Origin: an uncultured bacterium
Lineage (GTDB): Bacteria > Patescibacteriota > Minisyncoccia > Phycocordibacterales > CAINVO01
Length of the DNA: 41,723 nucleotides
Assembly: GCA_903854195.1 (NCBI GenBank)
Contig: CAINVO010000037.1
Span: 1-41,723 of the forward strand
Direction: 5' to 3'
The notes under the pieces are model-generated. The model ran no database searches and was not told where the DNA came from. It was given only the letters and a program-made list of their open reading frames with translations. Below, in pieces: positions 7,034 to 15,078 of the stretch; positions within the stretch are counted from its first letter, which is position 1, and each line of letters starts with the position of its first letter. The position numbers and the translations under genes were made by a program.

Positions 7034-8119
7034 ATGGCAAAATTCAAAAAAGCAACAAAAAAAGAAATTCCAAAAGTTAAGGAGGAAATTGATGGTGATA
7101 TTATTCAAACTGAAGATGGAGATACAAGTGAGAAAACAGACATGCACTCTATAGAGGACACAATTGCACAAATAAAAACAAAATTTGGAGACGATGCAAT
7201 TATGAAGCTTGGCGAAAAACCTAGAGTAGACGTCAATGCAATACCTACAGGTTCTATTGGTCTTGATGCAGCACTAGGAGTAGGAGGACTCCCCCGTGGA
7301 CGTATCGTCGAAATATTTGGACCAGAATCGTCAGGTAAAACAACCCTAACCTTACATGTTATTGCTGAAGCTCAAAAAAGAGCTGGCATATGTGCATTTA
7401 TAGATGCAGAACACGCAATGGATCCAGAATATGCAAAAAGATTAGGAGTAAAAATTGATCAACTTCTTATTTCACAGCCAGATACGGGAGAACAAGCACT
7501 TGAGATTGTTGAGTCCCTAGTACGTTCCGGAAAATTAGATGTCATTGTTATTGACTCTGTAGCAGCACTTACACCTAAAGATGAAATTGAAGGAGATATG
7601 GGTGCCCACCATGTTGGTAAACAAGCACGTCTAATGTCTCAAGCTCTTAGAAAACTAACAGCTATAGTTGCTAGATCAAAAACTATTGTTATTTTTATCA
7701 ACCAAATACGTATGCAGATTGGTGTAATGTTCGGTAACCCAGAAACAACCCCAGGAGGAAAAGCCTTAAAGTTTTACACTTCAGTACGTCTAGATATTCG
7801 TCGTATTGCACAAATCAAAAAAGGTGAAGAGATTATGGGAGGAAGAGTGCGAGTAAAAGTTGTAAAAAACAAGGTAGCTGCCCCATTCAAACAAACAGAA
7901 TTTGATCTTATGTACAACGAAGGTATTTCAAAAGAAGGAGAAATAATTGCCCTTGGTGAAAAAATGAGTCTTGTAAGTAAGTCTGGAAATTCGTATTCAT
8001 ATGGAGAAATCAAACTTGGTCGTGGGTACGATGCCACCCGCCAATTTCTAAAAGAAAACAAAAAAATATCTGATGAAATCCTAAAGGAAATCAGAAAGAA
8101 ACTTAAGGAAAACCTTTAA
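7034..8119 (+). CDS. recA: Recombinase RecA
   Basis: RecA forms filaments on single-stranded DNA, catalyses strand exchange and stimulates LexA-type cleavage where present. Walker [10 protein letters not shown] lies near residue 96, Walker [11 protein letters not shown] follows, loop 1 reads [23 protein letters not shown], and the conserved [26 protein letters not shown] is intact. At 361 residues it is of normal length. The canonical core begins at about residue 40 ([14 protein letters not shown]), so there is an extra Lys-rich then acidic N-terminal extension. The ATG at 7034 is 28 bp after the preceding gene. No LexA-type operator was seen upstream, so damage control is not evident. RecO and SSB genes also lie in this window. 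Confidence 0.98.
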   Translation: MAKFKKATKKEIPKVKEEIDGDIIQTEDGDTSEKTDMHSIEDTIAQIKTKFGDDAIMKLGEKPRVDVNAIPTGSIGLDAALGVGGLPRGRIVEIFGPESSGKTTLTLHVIAEAQKRAGICAFIDAEHAMDPEYAKRLGVKIDQLLISQPDTGEQALEIVESLVRSGKLDVIVIDSVAALTPKDEIEGDMGAHHVGKQARLMSQALRKLTAIVARSKTIVIFINQIRMQIGVMFGNPETTPGGKALKFYTSVRLDIRRIAQIKKGEEIMGGRVRVKVVKNKVAAPFKQTEFDLMYNEGISKEGEIIALGEKMSLVSKSGNSYSYGEIKLGRGYDATRQFLKENKKISDEILKEIRKKLKENL

Positions 8120-8154
8120 ATAGGACACAACATCTGAATAAATAAGTACTAATT

Positions 8155-8181
8155 AATAAGTCTACTCCACCTAGACTTATT
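8155..8181 (+). terminator. Hairpin after recA, probable terminator
   Basis: Perfect 10-bp arms AATAAGTCTA and TAGACTTATT with a 7-nt loop lie 36 bp after the recA stop. The sequence after it (CCCCTTTCT) is pyrimidine-rich rather than a clean U-run, so termination may be partial. Confidence 0.5.
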
Positions 8182-8221
8182 CCCCTTTCTACTATAGAAT
8201 GGCTCTACTACTAAATAATTT

Positions 8222-8237
8222 GGCGAAATAGGTCGCC
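8222..8237 (+). promoter_or_regulatory. Hairpin just upstream of the efp start
   Basis: GGCGA-AATAGG-TCGCC forms a short GC-rich hairpin ending 10 nt before the efp ATG, in a leader without a Shine-Dalgarno. It may influence translation initiation. A TAAATAAT 15 bp upstream could be a -10 element. The regulatory role is inference. Confidence 0.35.
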
Positions 8238-8247
8238 CCACAAACCC

Positions 8248-8808
8248 ATGCTTGAATATAATGAAATTACCCTACGAAAATACATCATTTTCGAAAAAGA
8301 GCCCTATGAAGTACTAGCCTCTCATGTTTTTCGAAAGCAACAAAGAAAACCAGTAAATGCGACAAAACTTAAGAACCTCATAAGCGGACGTATTGTGGAG
8401 CACTCCTTCCATGTATCTGATAAAGCAGAGGAGGCAGAAATTGAAACAAAGAAAGTAAAATATCTTTACCTGAACAAATCCGAGTACTGGTTTTGTGATG
8501 AAATTGATCCTGCAAACAGATTTAAACTTGAGGCTTCCCTACTAGGTGATGCTATAAAATATGTTAAAACTGGTTCAGTTGTTGAAGCCTTAATCTTTGA
8601 AGAAAAGATTTTTGGTGTAAAACTTCCAGTAAAAGTTGATCTTAAAGTTACTGAAGCAGCTGATGCTGTACGAGGTGACACCGCAAAAGGTGGAAACAAA
8701 TTAGTCACACTTGAAACTGGTGTTACCTTAACAGTACCCATGTTTGTAAAAGAAGGAGATGTTATTCGACTAAACACAGAAACTGGAGAATATTCCGAAA
8801 GAGTCTAG
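8248..8808 (+). CDS. efp: Elongation factor P
   Basis: EF-P binds the ribosome E site region and relieves stalling at proline runs. At 186 residues it has the normal three-domain length. The C-terminal signature is present (VRGDTAKGGNKLVTLETGVTLTVPMFVKEGDVIRLNTETGEY). In the N-terminal KOW-like domain, the loop that normally carries PGKG with the modified lysine reads KQQRKPVN. By ungapped alignment with E. coli EF-P, Lys34 falls on Gln, with Arg and Lys next to it. No modification gene (epmA, earP, ymfI) is next door. It follows recA by 128 bp with its own hairpin leader and ends at a large bidirectional terminator. Confidence 0.95.
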   Translation: MLEYNEITLRKYIIFEKEPYEVLASHVFRKQQRKPVNATKLKNLISGRIVEHSFHVSDKAEEAEIETKKVKYLYLNKSEYWFCDEIDPANRFKLEASLLGDAIKYVKTGSVVEALIFEEKIFGVKLPVKVDLKVTEAADAVRGDTAKGGNKLVTLETGVTLTVPMFVKEGDVIRLNTETGEYSERV

Positions 8809-8866
8809 TTTTTCAATTACTGTTATTTGTAATTTAAACTAGATAAAACAAAAGAACGCTTCAAAC

Positions 8867-8953
8867 AAAAAACCTACTTTACTCACTCGTCCCACTTCCT
8901 TAAGACTCAAGGTCTTTCTGGATGTAGCGAATGTTTAGTAAAGTAGGTTTTTT
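8867..8953. terminator. Bidirectional terminator with a long loop between efp and rpsR
   Basis: Perfect 17-bp arms (8867-8883 and 8937-8953, AAAAAACCTACTTTACT and its complement) start with A6 and end with T6, so they can terminate both converging transcripts. The loop is unusually long (53 nt) and contains a nested hairpin AAGAC/GTCTT at 8902-8916. Confidence 0.8.
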
Positions 8954-8989
8954 ATTTAAAACCGGTACTACTCAATTTTTTAATTTTCT

Positions 8990-9199
8990 CTATCGTGAAA
9001 CGAAAGGCAATAGTGCCATAAAACGAGCGCGCTTGATGGCGTTGGCTAGTTTTCTCTGATTCTTTGCAGTAACACCTGTTCGCTTTCTTCCAAGCATACG
9101 TGCATGAGGATTTACAAACTTCTTCAAAAGATCCACATCCTTGTAGTCGATGTGCTCAATGTTGTTTTGAGAGAAGTAACATGATTTCTGGGTTTGCAT
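8990..9199 (-). CDS. rpsR: 30S ribosomal protein S18
   Basis: The 69-residue product has the typical S18 core ([59 protein letters not shown]). S18 binds S6 on the small-subunit platform. It is the last gene of rpsF-ssb-rpsR, 64 bp after ssb, and ends at the bidirectional terminator. In many bacteria rplI (bL9) follows rpsR. Here it does not. Confidence 0.97.
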   Translation of the reverse strand: MQTQKSCYFSQNNIEHIDYKDVDLLKKFVNPHARMLGRKRTGVTAKNQRKLANAIKRARFMALLPFVSR

Positions 9200-9263
9200 A
9201 ATTTTCTATTTATTTTAATAATTTTTATTTTTTAATCGGTCGATTTCTTACTTATTTAATATC

Positions 9264-9755
9264 TTAAAATGGAATATCTTCTGGGTTGATCTCTTCTTCT
9301 GGATACTCAATACTGTCGAGTGCCCCACTTCCCGAAGGACCAGCTGACTGATCATCGAAGGCAGGCTTTCCAGTCCCTGATGATGTGGCGCCCGTGCTTG
9401 GAGCAGCCCCTGGAGCCCCTGCTCCACCCGTTCTTGGACCAAACTGCACTCTATCAGCCACTATTTCAGTACGATAGTTTTTCTTGCCATCTGGACCATC
9501 CCAAGACCGTGTTTGCATTCGTCCTTCTACCAAAACTGATGCACCTTTGCGAAGGTATTGGGCAGCAGTTTCAGCCTGTCGTCCGAACACAACGATGTTG
9601 TGATAATCGGCACTCTCTTGTTTGGCACCATTCTTGTCTTTCCAAACACGGTTAGTGGCCAATGAAAAAGAAGTCACTTGAAAACCAGAAGGGAGAGATT
9701 TAAGTTCTGGATCTCTTGTTAAATTTCCTATAACAAGTGCTTTATTTAGATACAT
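9264..9755 (-). CDS. ssb: Single-stranded DNA-binding protein
   Basis: SSB protects single-stranded DNA in replication and repair and recruits partners through its tail. The OB fold spans about residues 1-105 (MYLNKALVIGNLTRDPELKSLPSGFQVTSFSLATNR, then ADYHNIVVFGRQAETAAQYLRKGASVLVEGRMQTRSW). A Gly/Ala/Pro-rich linker follows. The C-terminal tip NPEDIPF is the acidic-Phe partner-binding peptide. The length of 163 residues is normal. It lies 26 bp after rpsF and is co-transcribed with rpsR. Confidence 0.97.
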   Translation of the reverse strand: MYLNKALVIGNLTRDPELKSLPSGFQVTSFSLATNRVWKDKNGAKQESADYHNIVVFGRQAETAAQYLRKGASVLVEGRMQTRSWDGPDGKKNYRTEIVADRVQFGPRTGGAGAPGAAPSTGATSSGTGKPAFDDQSAGPSGSGALDSIEYPEEEINPEDIPF

Positions 9756-9781
9756 ATTTATATTGCGAGATTAGCTAATAA

Positions 9782-10357
9782 CTAGTTAATAACAAGATCC
9801 TCAATTGTCTTGTCGATCTCGGCTTCTGTCATTGGAGATGTTTCAGGTACTGCATCTACTGTTTCTGTTGTTTCAACTGCTTCGGTAACGACCGCTGCGT
9901 CAGTTGATTCCTCTGAATCAGCATCAGTTTTTGATTTTCGAACAATACCCTTTCCATGACTCTGCACAACCTTGTTTCCGTAAAGAGTATTTTCTTTTAC
10001 TGTCTTAATAATAAGGTATCTTAGAACAATATCACTAAGATCAAGCTGCTTTTTTAGATTTTCAATTGATTCAGCTTCTGCTTCAAATTTTACCCAACCA
10101 AAATAAGCTCGATCATATTCATGATTTACAGTTTTGAGTTTTTTTGTGATTGAGTAGGCCAAAACAATTGACTTTGGAAAATCTTCTGAAATAAATGTTC
10201 CATTTATTTTCTCAATTTGTGACTTTAGATTTGAAAATTCAACAGCCACACTTTCCTCAGGAAGTGTTGGTACGAAATGAAAGCCGAGCTCGTATACTTT
10301 TGAATTTGTATCTTCGCTGCTATTTAACGTGTTTTCTGTTGTTTTTTCTTTAGACAT
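9782..10357 (-). CDS. rpsF: 30S ribosomal protein S6
   Basis: S6 pairs with S18 on the small-subunit platform. The ferredoxin-like core runs from about residue 20 to 120 (YELGFHFVPTLPEESVAVEFSNLKSQIEKINGTF, then AYFGWVKFEAEAESIENLKKQLDLSDIVLRYLIIK). At 191 residues it is much longer than the 95 to 135 usual in well-studied bacteria. The extra length is an N-terminal extension and an acidic, Thr/Glu-rich C-terminal tail. It heads rpsF-ssb-rpsR behind a leader of about 130 nt that may bind S6:S18. Confidence 0.9.
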   Translation of the reverse strand: MSKEKTTENTLNSSEDTNSKVYELGFHFVPTLPEESVAVEFSNLKSQIEKINGTFISEDFPKSIVLAYSITKKLKTVNHEYDRAYFGWVKFEAEAESIENLKKQLDLSDIVLRYLIIKTVKENTLYGNKVVQSHGKGIVRKSKTDADSEESTDAAVVTEAVETTETVDAVPETSPMTEAEIDKTIEDLVIN

Positions 10358-10500
10358 GTTCTAGAGACTACCATACTAGCCATATTTATGCAAGATTTTA
10401 ATACCTACTAGGTACCAATATGCCGGGAAAACAACCTCCAATGGGACCAAAACTGAAGGTATTGGGTGAAATTTAGGCTCAAATCTACATCTCAACTATA
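10358..10500 (-). promoter_or_regulatory. rpsF leader with possible S6:S18 autoregulatory structure
   Basis: A TATAGT at 10500-10495 could be the -10 for the rpsF operon, giving a leader of about 130 nt. Within it CCAATA (10465-10460) pairs with TATTGG (10420-10415), enclosing a second possible stem (ACCT/AGGT). CCCGGC lies immediately before the 3' arm. A CCG trinucleotide beside a stem is the hallmark of the known S6:S18-binding leader of bacterial rpsF operons. The match is suggestive only, since I could not score it against a covariance model. Confidence 0.35.
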
Positions 10501-11323
10501 TCCCGAACAACCTTTTTGAGTTCTTGAGGAGCTGTATTTTGACAGTATCCAGGTCTAAATCCTTTATTTCAGCCATTTTTTTGGCCACTTCTACCACATA
10601 CGAGGGTTCATTGCGCTCGCCTCGATAAGGCACCGGAGTGACAAAAGGGGCATCTGTTTCGATATGTAGAGACTCCAGAGGGACATATTTAATAAGCTCA
10701 TCGTATTGACGGGCAAAAGTGATCACGCCAGTGAAAGACAAGGTGAAGCCGATTTTTAAGAATGCCTTAGCCTCGTCGAGGGTACCCGCGAAGAAGTGAG
10801 CATTCCCCCTCAATTTTGCACCATACATGTTGAAATATTCATCAAGAATTTCTAAAATCTCTCTATAGGCGTCTCTAGCGTGAATCATCAAGGGTTTATT
10901 GTATTTTATCGCCAAATCAATCTGCTTCTTAAAAAGTTCCTTCTGACGTTTCTTTTCATTCTCAAAACCCTCTTGCTCTATTTCATTGTTGGCAAGCTTT
11001 TTTGTAAGTCTAAAAAAATCTAGACCACATTCCCCTATTGCGACAATTTTTGGATGTTGTAGCAATTTTTCATATTCTACTTGATCGAATGATTCCGTAG
11101 CATTGTCTTCCGGGTGTTGACCTATACAGGCATAAAGATTTGAATATTTTTCTGCAAGCTGAACCGCCCTACGAGAGCTTTCTAAATCTGTACCTACGGT
11201 AATAGTGGCCACCTTAGAAATTTCCATACGTTCTAAAAGGTCATTAAAATCTGCCTCATAGTCTGGAAAATTCAAATGTGAGTGTATGTCTATGTATTCA
11301 ATTGGTTTTTTTTCTTGATCCAT
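10496..11323 (-). CDS. tatD: TatD-family metal-dependent DNase/hydrolase
   Basis: The 275-residue protein has the TatD TIM-barrel signature. Metal ligands are DIHSHLN at the N-terminus, a Glu in IGECGLDFF, His in LMIHARD, His in GNAHFF, and Asp in LHIETDAPFVTPVPYRGERNEPSY. Members are Mg-dependent 3'-5' exonucleases or D-tyrosyl/D-aminoacyl hydrolases, and the exact substrate cannot be read from the sequence. A short insert (about residues 105-125, KKLANNEIEQEGFENEKK) is not typical. Its stop overlaps the predicted rpsF -10. It is divergent from the next gene. Confidence 0.92.
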   Translation of the reverse strand: MDQEKKPIEYIDIHSHLNFPDYEADFNDLLERMEISKVATITVGTDLESSRRAVQLAEKYSNLYACIGQHPEDNATESFDQVEYEKLLQHPKIVAIGECGLDFFRLTKKLANNEIEQEGFENEKKRQKELFKKQIDLAIKYNKPLMIHARDAYREILEILDEYFNMYGAKLRGNAHFFAGTLDEAKAFLKIGFTLSFTGVITFARQYDELIKYVPLESLHIETDAPFVTPVPYRGERNEPSYVVEVAKKMAEIKDLDLDTVKIQLLKNSKRLFGI

Positions 11324-11388
11324 TTTTTATATTACTTTATAGTTTTTTACCTTACATAGCTATTATAACAAACATTATTGTTGATTTT

Positions 11389-11439
11389 TTGAAATAATTA
11401 CTGTAGTTTACCCTATAGAGTACAACCAACCAAAAGGAG
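11389..11439 (+). promoter_or_regulatory. Weak promoter and strong Shine-Dalgarno for the 11446 gene
   Basis: TTGAAA (11389-11394) and TATAGA (11414-11419) are separated by 19 bp, a long but possible spacing. AAAGGAG at 11433-11439 is a near-perfect Shine-Dalgarno, 6 nt before the TTG. This fixes TTG as the start, since no in-frame ATG lies nearby. Confidence 0.5.
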
Positions 11440-11445
11440 CTTACA

Positions 11446-12291
11446 TTGAAAAGATCTAGAAGAGGCCAGAGAAGGGACCCGAAAAAGGGACCCCTACCAC
11501 CAGAGGTGGTAAATTTTGCAAGGGGTTTAATAGAAAGTGGGGTTCACCCATCTTTCTTCAACAATTTTGCAAGCGCAGACGTTAGTCCCCACCACTTCAG
11601 AAGTTTTGAACTGGCACTTGCGCTGGCATCGCTCTGCAGAATTGCGGAAAGTGAATTGGACCATAGTTCATCTCACTTTAGACCAATCGCATTAGATTGG
11701 TATTTGGGAAAAGAAGAACCAAAAAATCACCTACTGGATTTCGACAGAAAACAACTTATCGAAATGAAGCAAGATTGTGTAGCAACCTACACAAATCAGC
11801 TTCAACCAAAACTTGATCCGACAAAAGTTTTTGTAATCAATTCAACGTTCCAAGAGGAAGGCATGAAACGCCTGCAGGATCTCTGTCATTACGGATTCAA
11901 GGATAATTATTTTCCTTCGTTTGAAGGAAATGAATATCTTCGAAAAAACCGCATTGGGCTTGGTCTCTCGCATGCATTGGAGGTGGCCAAAGAATTTTCA
12001 TTATGTCCCCTAACAAAGGTCAATGAAATCACACCAATTTGTGGACCCCGAAGTTTTGGACGTTCACTTTTTATCTTGATTGATTACTTGGCGTACACTG
12101 ACAAGCACGACACGGAGGGAACACCAACATTTGGGTGGCTCGAACTTCGCGTGATATCAAAGGAAAATTGTGGCGACAATAGACTTGCCATCAACCTACA
12201 CAACAACCTCAATCGGATTATCCCAAAAGATTCTCTGATTGCCGTTGCAAACATTCAATGGTTTAAAAATCCCAGACCCTCTGAATATTAA
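11446..12291 (+). CDS. Hypothetical protein with a TTG start and strong Shine-Dalgarno
   Basis: The 281-residue protein matches no family I recognise. It has a basic N-terminus (KRSRRGQRRDPKKG), no signal peptide or membrane segment, and scattered Cys and His (for example DLCHYGF, LCPL and ICGPRSFGRS) without a clear zinc pattern. It appears cytoplasmic and globular. Unlike its neighbours it has a strong Shine-Dalgarno, a TTG start, higher GC and its own terminator, so it behaves as a self-contained cassette. It shares this style with the orphan genes at 17673 and 34980. Recent acquisition or high translation demand are both possible. Confidence 0.7.
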   Translation: MKRSRRGQRRDPKKGPLPPEVVNFARGLIESGVHPSFFNNFASADVSPHHFRSFELALALASLCRIAESELDHSSSHFRPIALDWYLGKEEPKNHLLDFDRKQLIEMKQDCVATYTNQLQPKLDPTKVFVINSTFQEEGMKRLQDLCHYGFKDNYFPSFEGNEYLRKNRIGLGLSHALEVAKEFSLCPLTKVNEITPICGPRSFGRSLFILIDYLAYTDKHDTEGTPTFGWLELRVISKENCGDNRLAINLHNNLNRIIPKDSLIAVANIQWFKNPRPSEY

Positions 12292-12343
12292 AGGCTAGGA
12301 TCGCCCAAAAGTCAGTCTTAGTCTTACTTTTTAGCAAAAAACC

Positions 12344-12379
12344 AAACCCGCCGTAGCATTAGCTTGTGGCGGGTTTTTA
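12344..12379 (+). terminator. Intrinsic terminator of the 11446 gene
   Basis: AAACCCGCC (12344-12352) pairs with GGCGGGTTT (12368-12376), with an inner AGC/GCT pair, followed by Ts. It also faces the end of metG on the minus strand and may terminate both. Confidence 0.85.
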
Positions 12380-12405
12380 TTATCTAAAATATTTTAATTT
12401 TATTA

Positions 12406-13893
12406 CTAGTCTTTTCTAACAAAAAGTGGGGTCTCGGGCATTTTATTATCTTTTACGTAACTTAAAATTTTTGCTGAGCTTTCAGGTAGGATTGTGAAAA
12501 GGGCAATTGCAATTGTCTCAAGATAAGCTAGAAGAATCCTAATCTCCCCTTCCCCTTTTTCTTTATCAACCTTTATTGTTTTGAATGGTTGTGTATCTTG
12601 TATAAGTTTGTCTGCCAAAGAGATCACCTCCCAAACTGCGTCTGCGGCAATTTGAATATTAAAATTTTCAAAACCTTTAGTTTGTTTTTCATGAAGGTTT
12701 TTTGCGATATCCGTTTGAGCAAATTTTTCTGAGGTTTCTGCATCTAGGGAAACTCCGTTTGATGTAGACATTCTCATAACACGCGAGACCAGGTTGCCGA
12801 GGCTGTTTGCCAAGTTTGCATTATAAGCTTCTTTCATTTTTTCTTTTGAAAAAGGTGTATCTTCAAAAGGAGCAAGTTCTCGCAAAACAAAATATCTAAG
12901 TGCATCTGTACCATACTCATCAACTATTTCTATAGGATCAATAACATTTCCAAGTGACTTTGACATCTTCACACCACCCTCTGCCGTCACAAATCCGTTC
13001 ACAATAATCCTTCTTGAGTTTGGAAGTCCTGCGCCGAGTAAAATCCCCTGCCAAATAACAGACTGAAATCGAGTGTTATCCTTTCCACAATACTGAGTAG
13101 GATCTCCATTTATCCAAAATTTTTCAAACGTATCAGTGTCTTCTGGCCAACCAAGTGTAGCAATATAACTAGTTAAAGCATCAAACCATACATACATTAC
13201 ATGGTTTGCATCCCCAGGCACCTCTATTCCCCAAGGCATTTTTGTTTTTAAACGAGAAATACTGAAATCCTGCAAACCTCGTGACACAAAAGCTTTCATT
13301 TCATTTAGACGCGAATCTGGAATCACCTGACAAGGACGGGCCTCATCTTCATATAGAGCCATTAATTTTTCTCCAAGCTCGGAAAGTTTAAAGAAATAAT
13401 TTTCTTCATCTATCAACTCAAGCTCTCGGGTTGGGTGAAGTGGGCACTTTCCATCAACAAGTTCTGAGTCGGTTTTTTCTTCCTCGCATCCAACACAATA
13501 TTTTGATTTATAATTTTTTTTATAAATAAAACCATTATCATTACATCTTTTCCATATTTCTTTTGCTGCCTTTATATGCTTTTCATCTGTTGTTCGGATA
13601 AAGTTTATTGGCACAGAACCTTCGCCTTCTGAAATACCAAGTTTTGGAAGCATGGTTTTAAAAAAGGCAGCATTCTCGTCTATATATTGCATCACATCCT
13701 TACCTTCCTTCTCAGCAGCTTCCCAAATCTTCATGCCGTGTTCATCGGTGCCAGTGTTAAAAAACACTTCACATCCTTGGAGTTTTTTGTATCTTGCAAC
13801 AACATCAGCACGCACAAACTCAAGAGCGTGACCCATATGAGGTTTTGCGTTTACGTACGGCAGAGTTGTTGTGATATAAAAAGTTTTACTCAT
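12406..13893 (-). CDS. metG: Methionine--tRNA ligase
   Basis: MetRS charges initiator and elongator tRNA-Met. The class I signatures are HMGH near residue 18 (TLPYVNAKPHMGHALEF) and KMSKS near residue 310 (GGVKMSKSLGNVIDP). A single zinc knuckle CVGCEEEKTDSELVDGKCPLHP lies in the connective peptide. The anticodon-binding helical domain follows (ANSLGNLVSRVMRM). At 495 residues it lacks the C-terminal dimerisation/tRNA-binding domain found in longer MetRS. There is no Shine-Dalgarno before the ATG. It lies 48 bp downstream of the AI-2E-family gene and may be in its transcript. Confidence 0.97.
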   Translation of the reverse strand: MSKTFYITTTLPYVNAKPHMGHALEFVRADVVARYKKLQGCEVFFNTGTDEHGMKIWEAAEKEGKDVMQYIDENAAFFKTMLPKLGISEGEGSVPINFIRTTDEKHIKAAKEIWKRCNDNGFIYKKNYKSKYCVGCEEEKTDSELVDGKCPLHPTRELELIDEENYFFKLSELGEKLMALYEDEARPCQVIPDSRLNEMKAFVSRGLQDFSISRLKTKMPWGIEVPGDANHVMYVWFDALTSYIATLGWPEDTDTFEKFWINGDPTQYCGKDNTRFQSVIWQGILLGAGLPNSRRIIVNGFVTAEGGVKMSKSLGNVIDPIEIVDEYGTDALRYFVLRELAPFEDTPFSKEKMKEAYNANLANSLGNLVSRVMRMSTSNGVSLDAETSEKFAQTDIAKNLHEKQTKGFENFNIQIAADAVWEVISLADKLIQDTQPFKTIKVDKEKGEGEIRILLAYLETIAIALFTILPESSAKILSYVKDNKMPETPLFVRKD

Positions 13894-13941
13894 GAAAATT
13901 TTGATTTAATATTTAATTTAATATACTTTTATCTGTTCTAT

Positions 13942-15021
13942 TTATTCTCTAGTTTCTGGATCTATAGAAAAACGCTTTCTCTTTTCAACTTCCTCAATAT
14001 ATTCCATAAGAGCAACAGAAATTGGAACAGAAAGAATAACTCCAAGAAAACCCGCAAGCTTCCCTCCGGCAATTAAGGCAATTATCACAACCAGTGGTGG
14101 TACCCCGACAATCTTTTTTACAACCAAAGGATAGATAAGATTTGATTCAAACTGCTGAACAATCACATAAAGTGCTATGACCAAAAGGCCAAGTGTAATT
14201 CCCCCATCAATAAATCCAAGCATAAAAGCTGGAATACCAGCAAGAGTCATTCCAAAAATAGGTATGAGTTCAAAAGTTGCAGCAAGACATGCGAGCAAGA
14301 AAGGATGTTGAACATTCAAAATAACCAATCCAAAATAAATTAAGATACCTATAATTACACCGAGGAGTACCTGCCCTTGCATCCATCTACCAATTTTTAT
14401 TTCTGATTTTTTCCAAATATCAATAACAAATTTTTCATGCTTTAAAGGTGTGATAATTCCCAAAAATTCTGCGACCCCATCTTCCCTTACAGCTAAGTAA
14501 AAAGAAATTACGATTGCTATGACAAAGTTGAAAACCCCGCCAAATATATTTATCAATGTGTTCACAAAATCTCCAGAAAAACCTGACAACCAAACAACCA
14601 CCGAGCTAACTATGTCAGAGACTGACACATTGGCAGGGAGATTTGGAAAAAAACTTTGAATACTTCCATATGCCCCTATTTTTATAGGGCTCACAAGATC
14701 TATAGTTTTTATATACTGAGGCAAATTATTTAAAACACTAACAGTTTCACCAAGGAGTGGTGGTATCACAAAATAAAACAATACGACGAGTACTATGAGG
14801 ATAAAGAGATAGACAGTGACGACGGACAGAAGTCTCGGAAAATGTTTAGTTCTCAACCATTTTGAATAAGGCTCCACTACAGATGCAATAACAACTGCTG
14901 TAACTATAAGCAAAATGAGATCCCTAAGAATATATAAGAGGTAGATTAAAAAACCTACAGCTGCGATTTTGAAGATAGATCCTGCCGAAATCGATATATT
15001 TTCCTTTGTATTATGCTCCAT
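13942..15021 (-). CDS. AI-2E-family transporter (putative permease)
   Basis: The 359-residue protein has about seven or eight membrane segments and the family layout: N-terminal paired helices (IFKIAAVGFLIYLLYILRDLILLIVTAVVIASVVEPYSKWL), a soluble segment, then GVIIGILIYFGLVILNVQHPFLLACLAATFELIPIFGMTLAGIPAF and PLVVKKIVGVPPLVVIIALIAGGKLAGFLGVILSVP. The family includes AI-2 exporters and Na+/H+ antiporters. The substrate cannot be inferred here. The start lies 6 nt after a TATGCT in a TGATATATGCT context, another leaderless-type start. It is followed by metG. Confidence 0.9.
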   Translation of the reverse strand: MEHNTKENISISAGSIFKIAAVGFLIYLLYILRDLILLIVTAVVIASVVEPYSKWLRTKHFPRLLSVVTVYLFILIVLVVLFYFVIPPLLGETVSVLNNLPQYIKTIDLVSPIKIGAYGSIQSFFPNLPANVSVSDIVSSVVVWLSGFSGDFVNTLINIFGGVFNFVIAIVISFYLAVREDGVAEFLGIITPLKHEKFVIDIWKKSEIKIGRWMQGQVLLGVIIGILIYFGLVILNVQHPFLLACLAATFELIPIFGMTLAGIPAFMLGFIDGGITLGLLVIALYVIVQQFESNLIYPLVVKKIVGVPPLVVIIALIAGGKLAGFLGVILSVPISVALMEYIEEVEKRKRFSIDPETRE

Positions 15022-15078
15022 AACACAAGCATATATCAGAAAACCACCATAAGCAACGATATTTTAAAATGGGCAATT

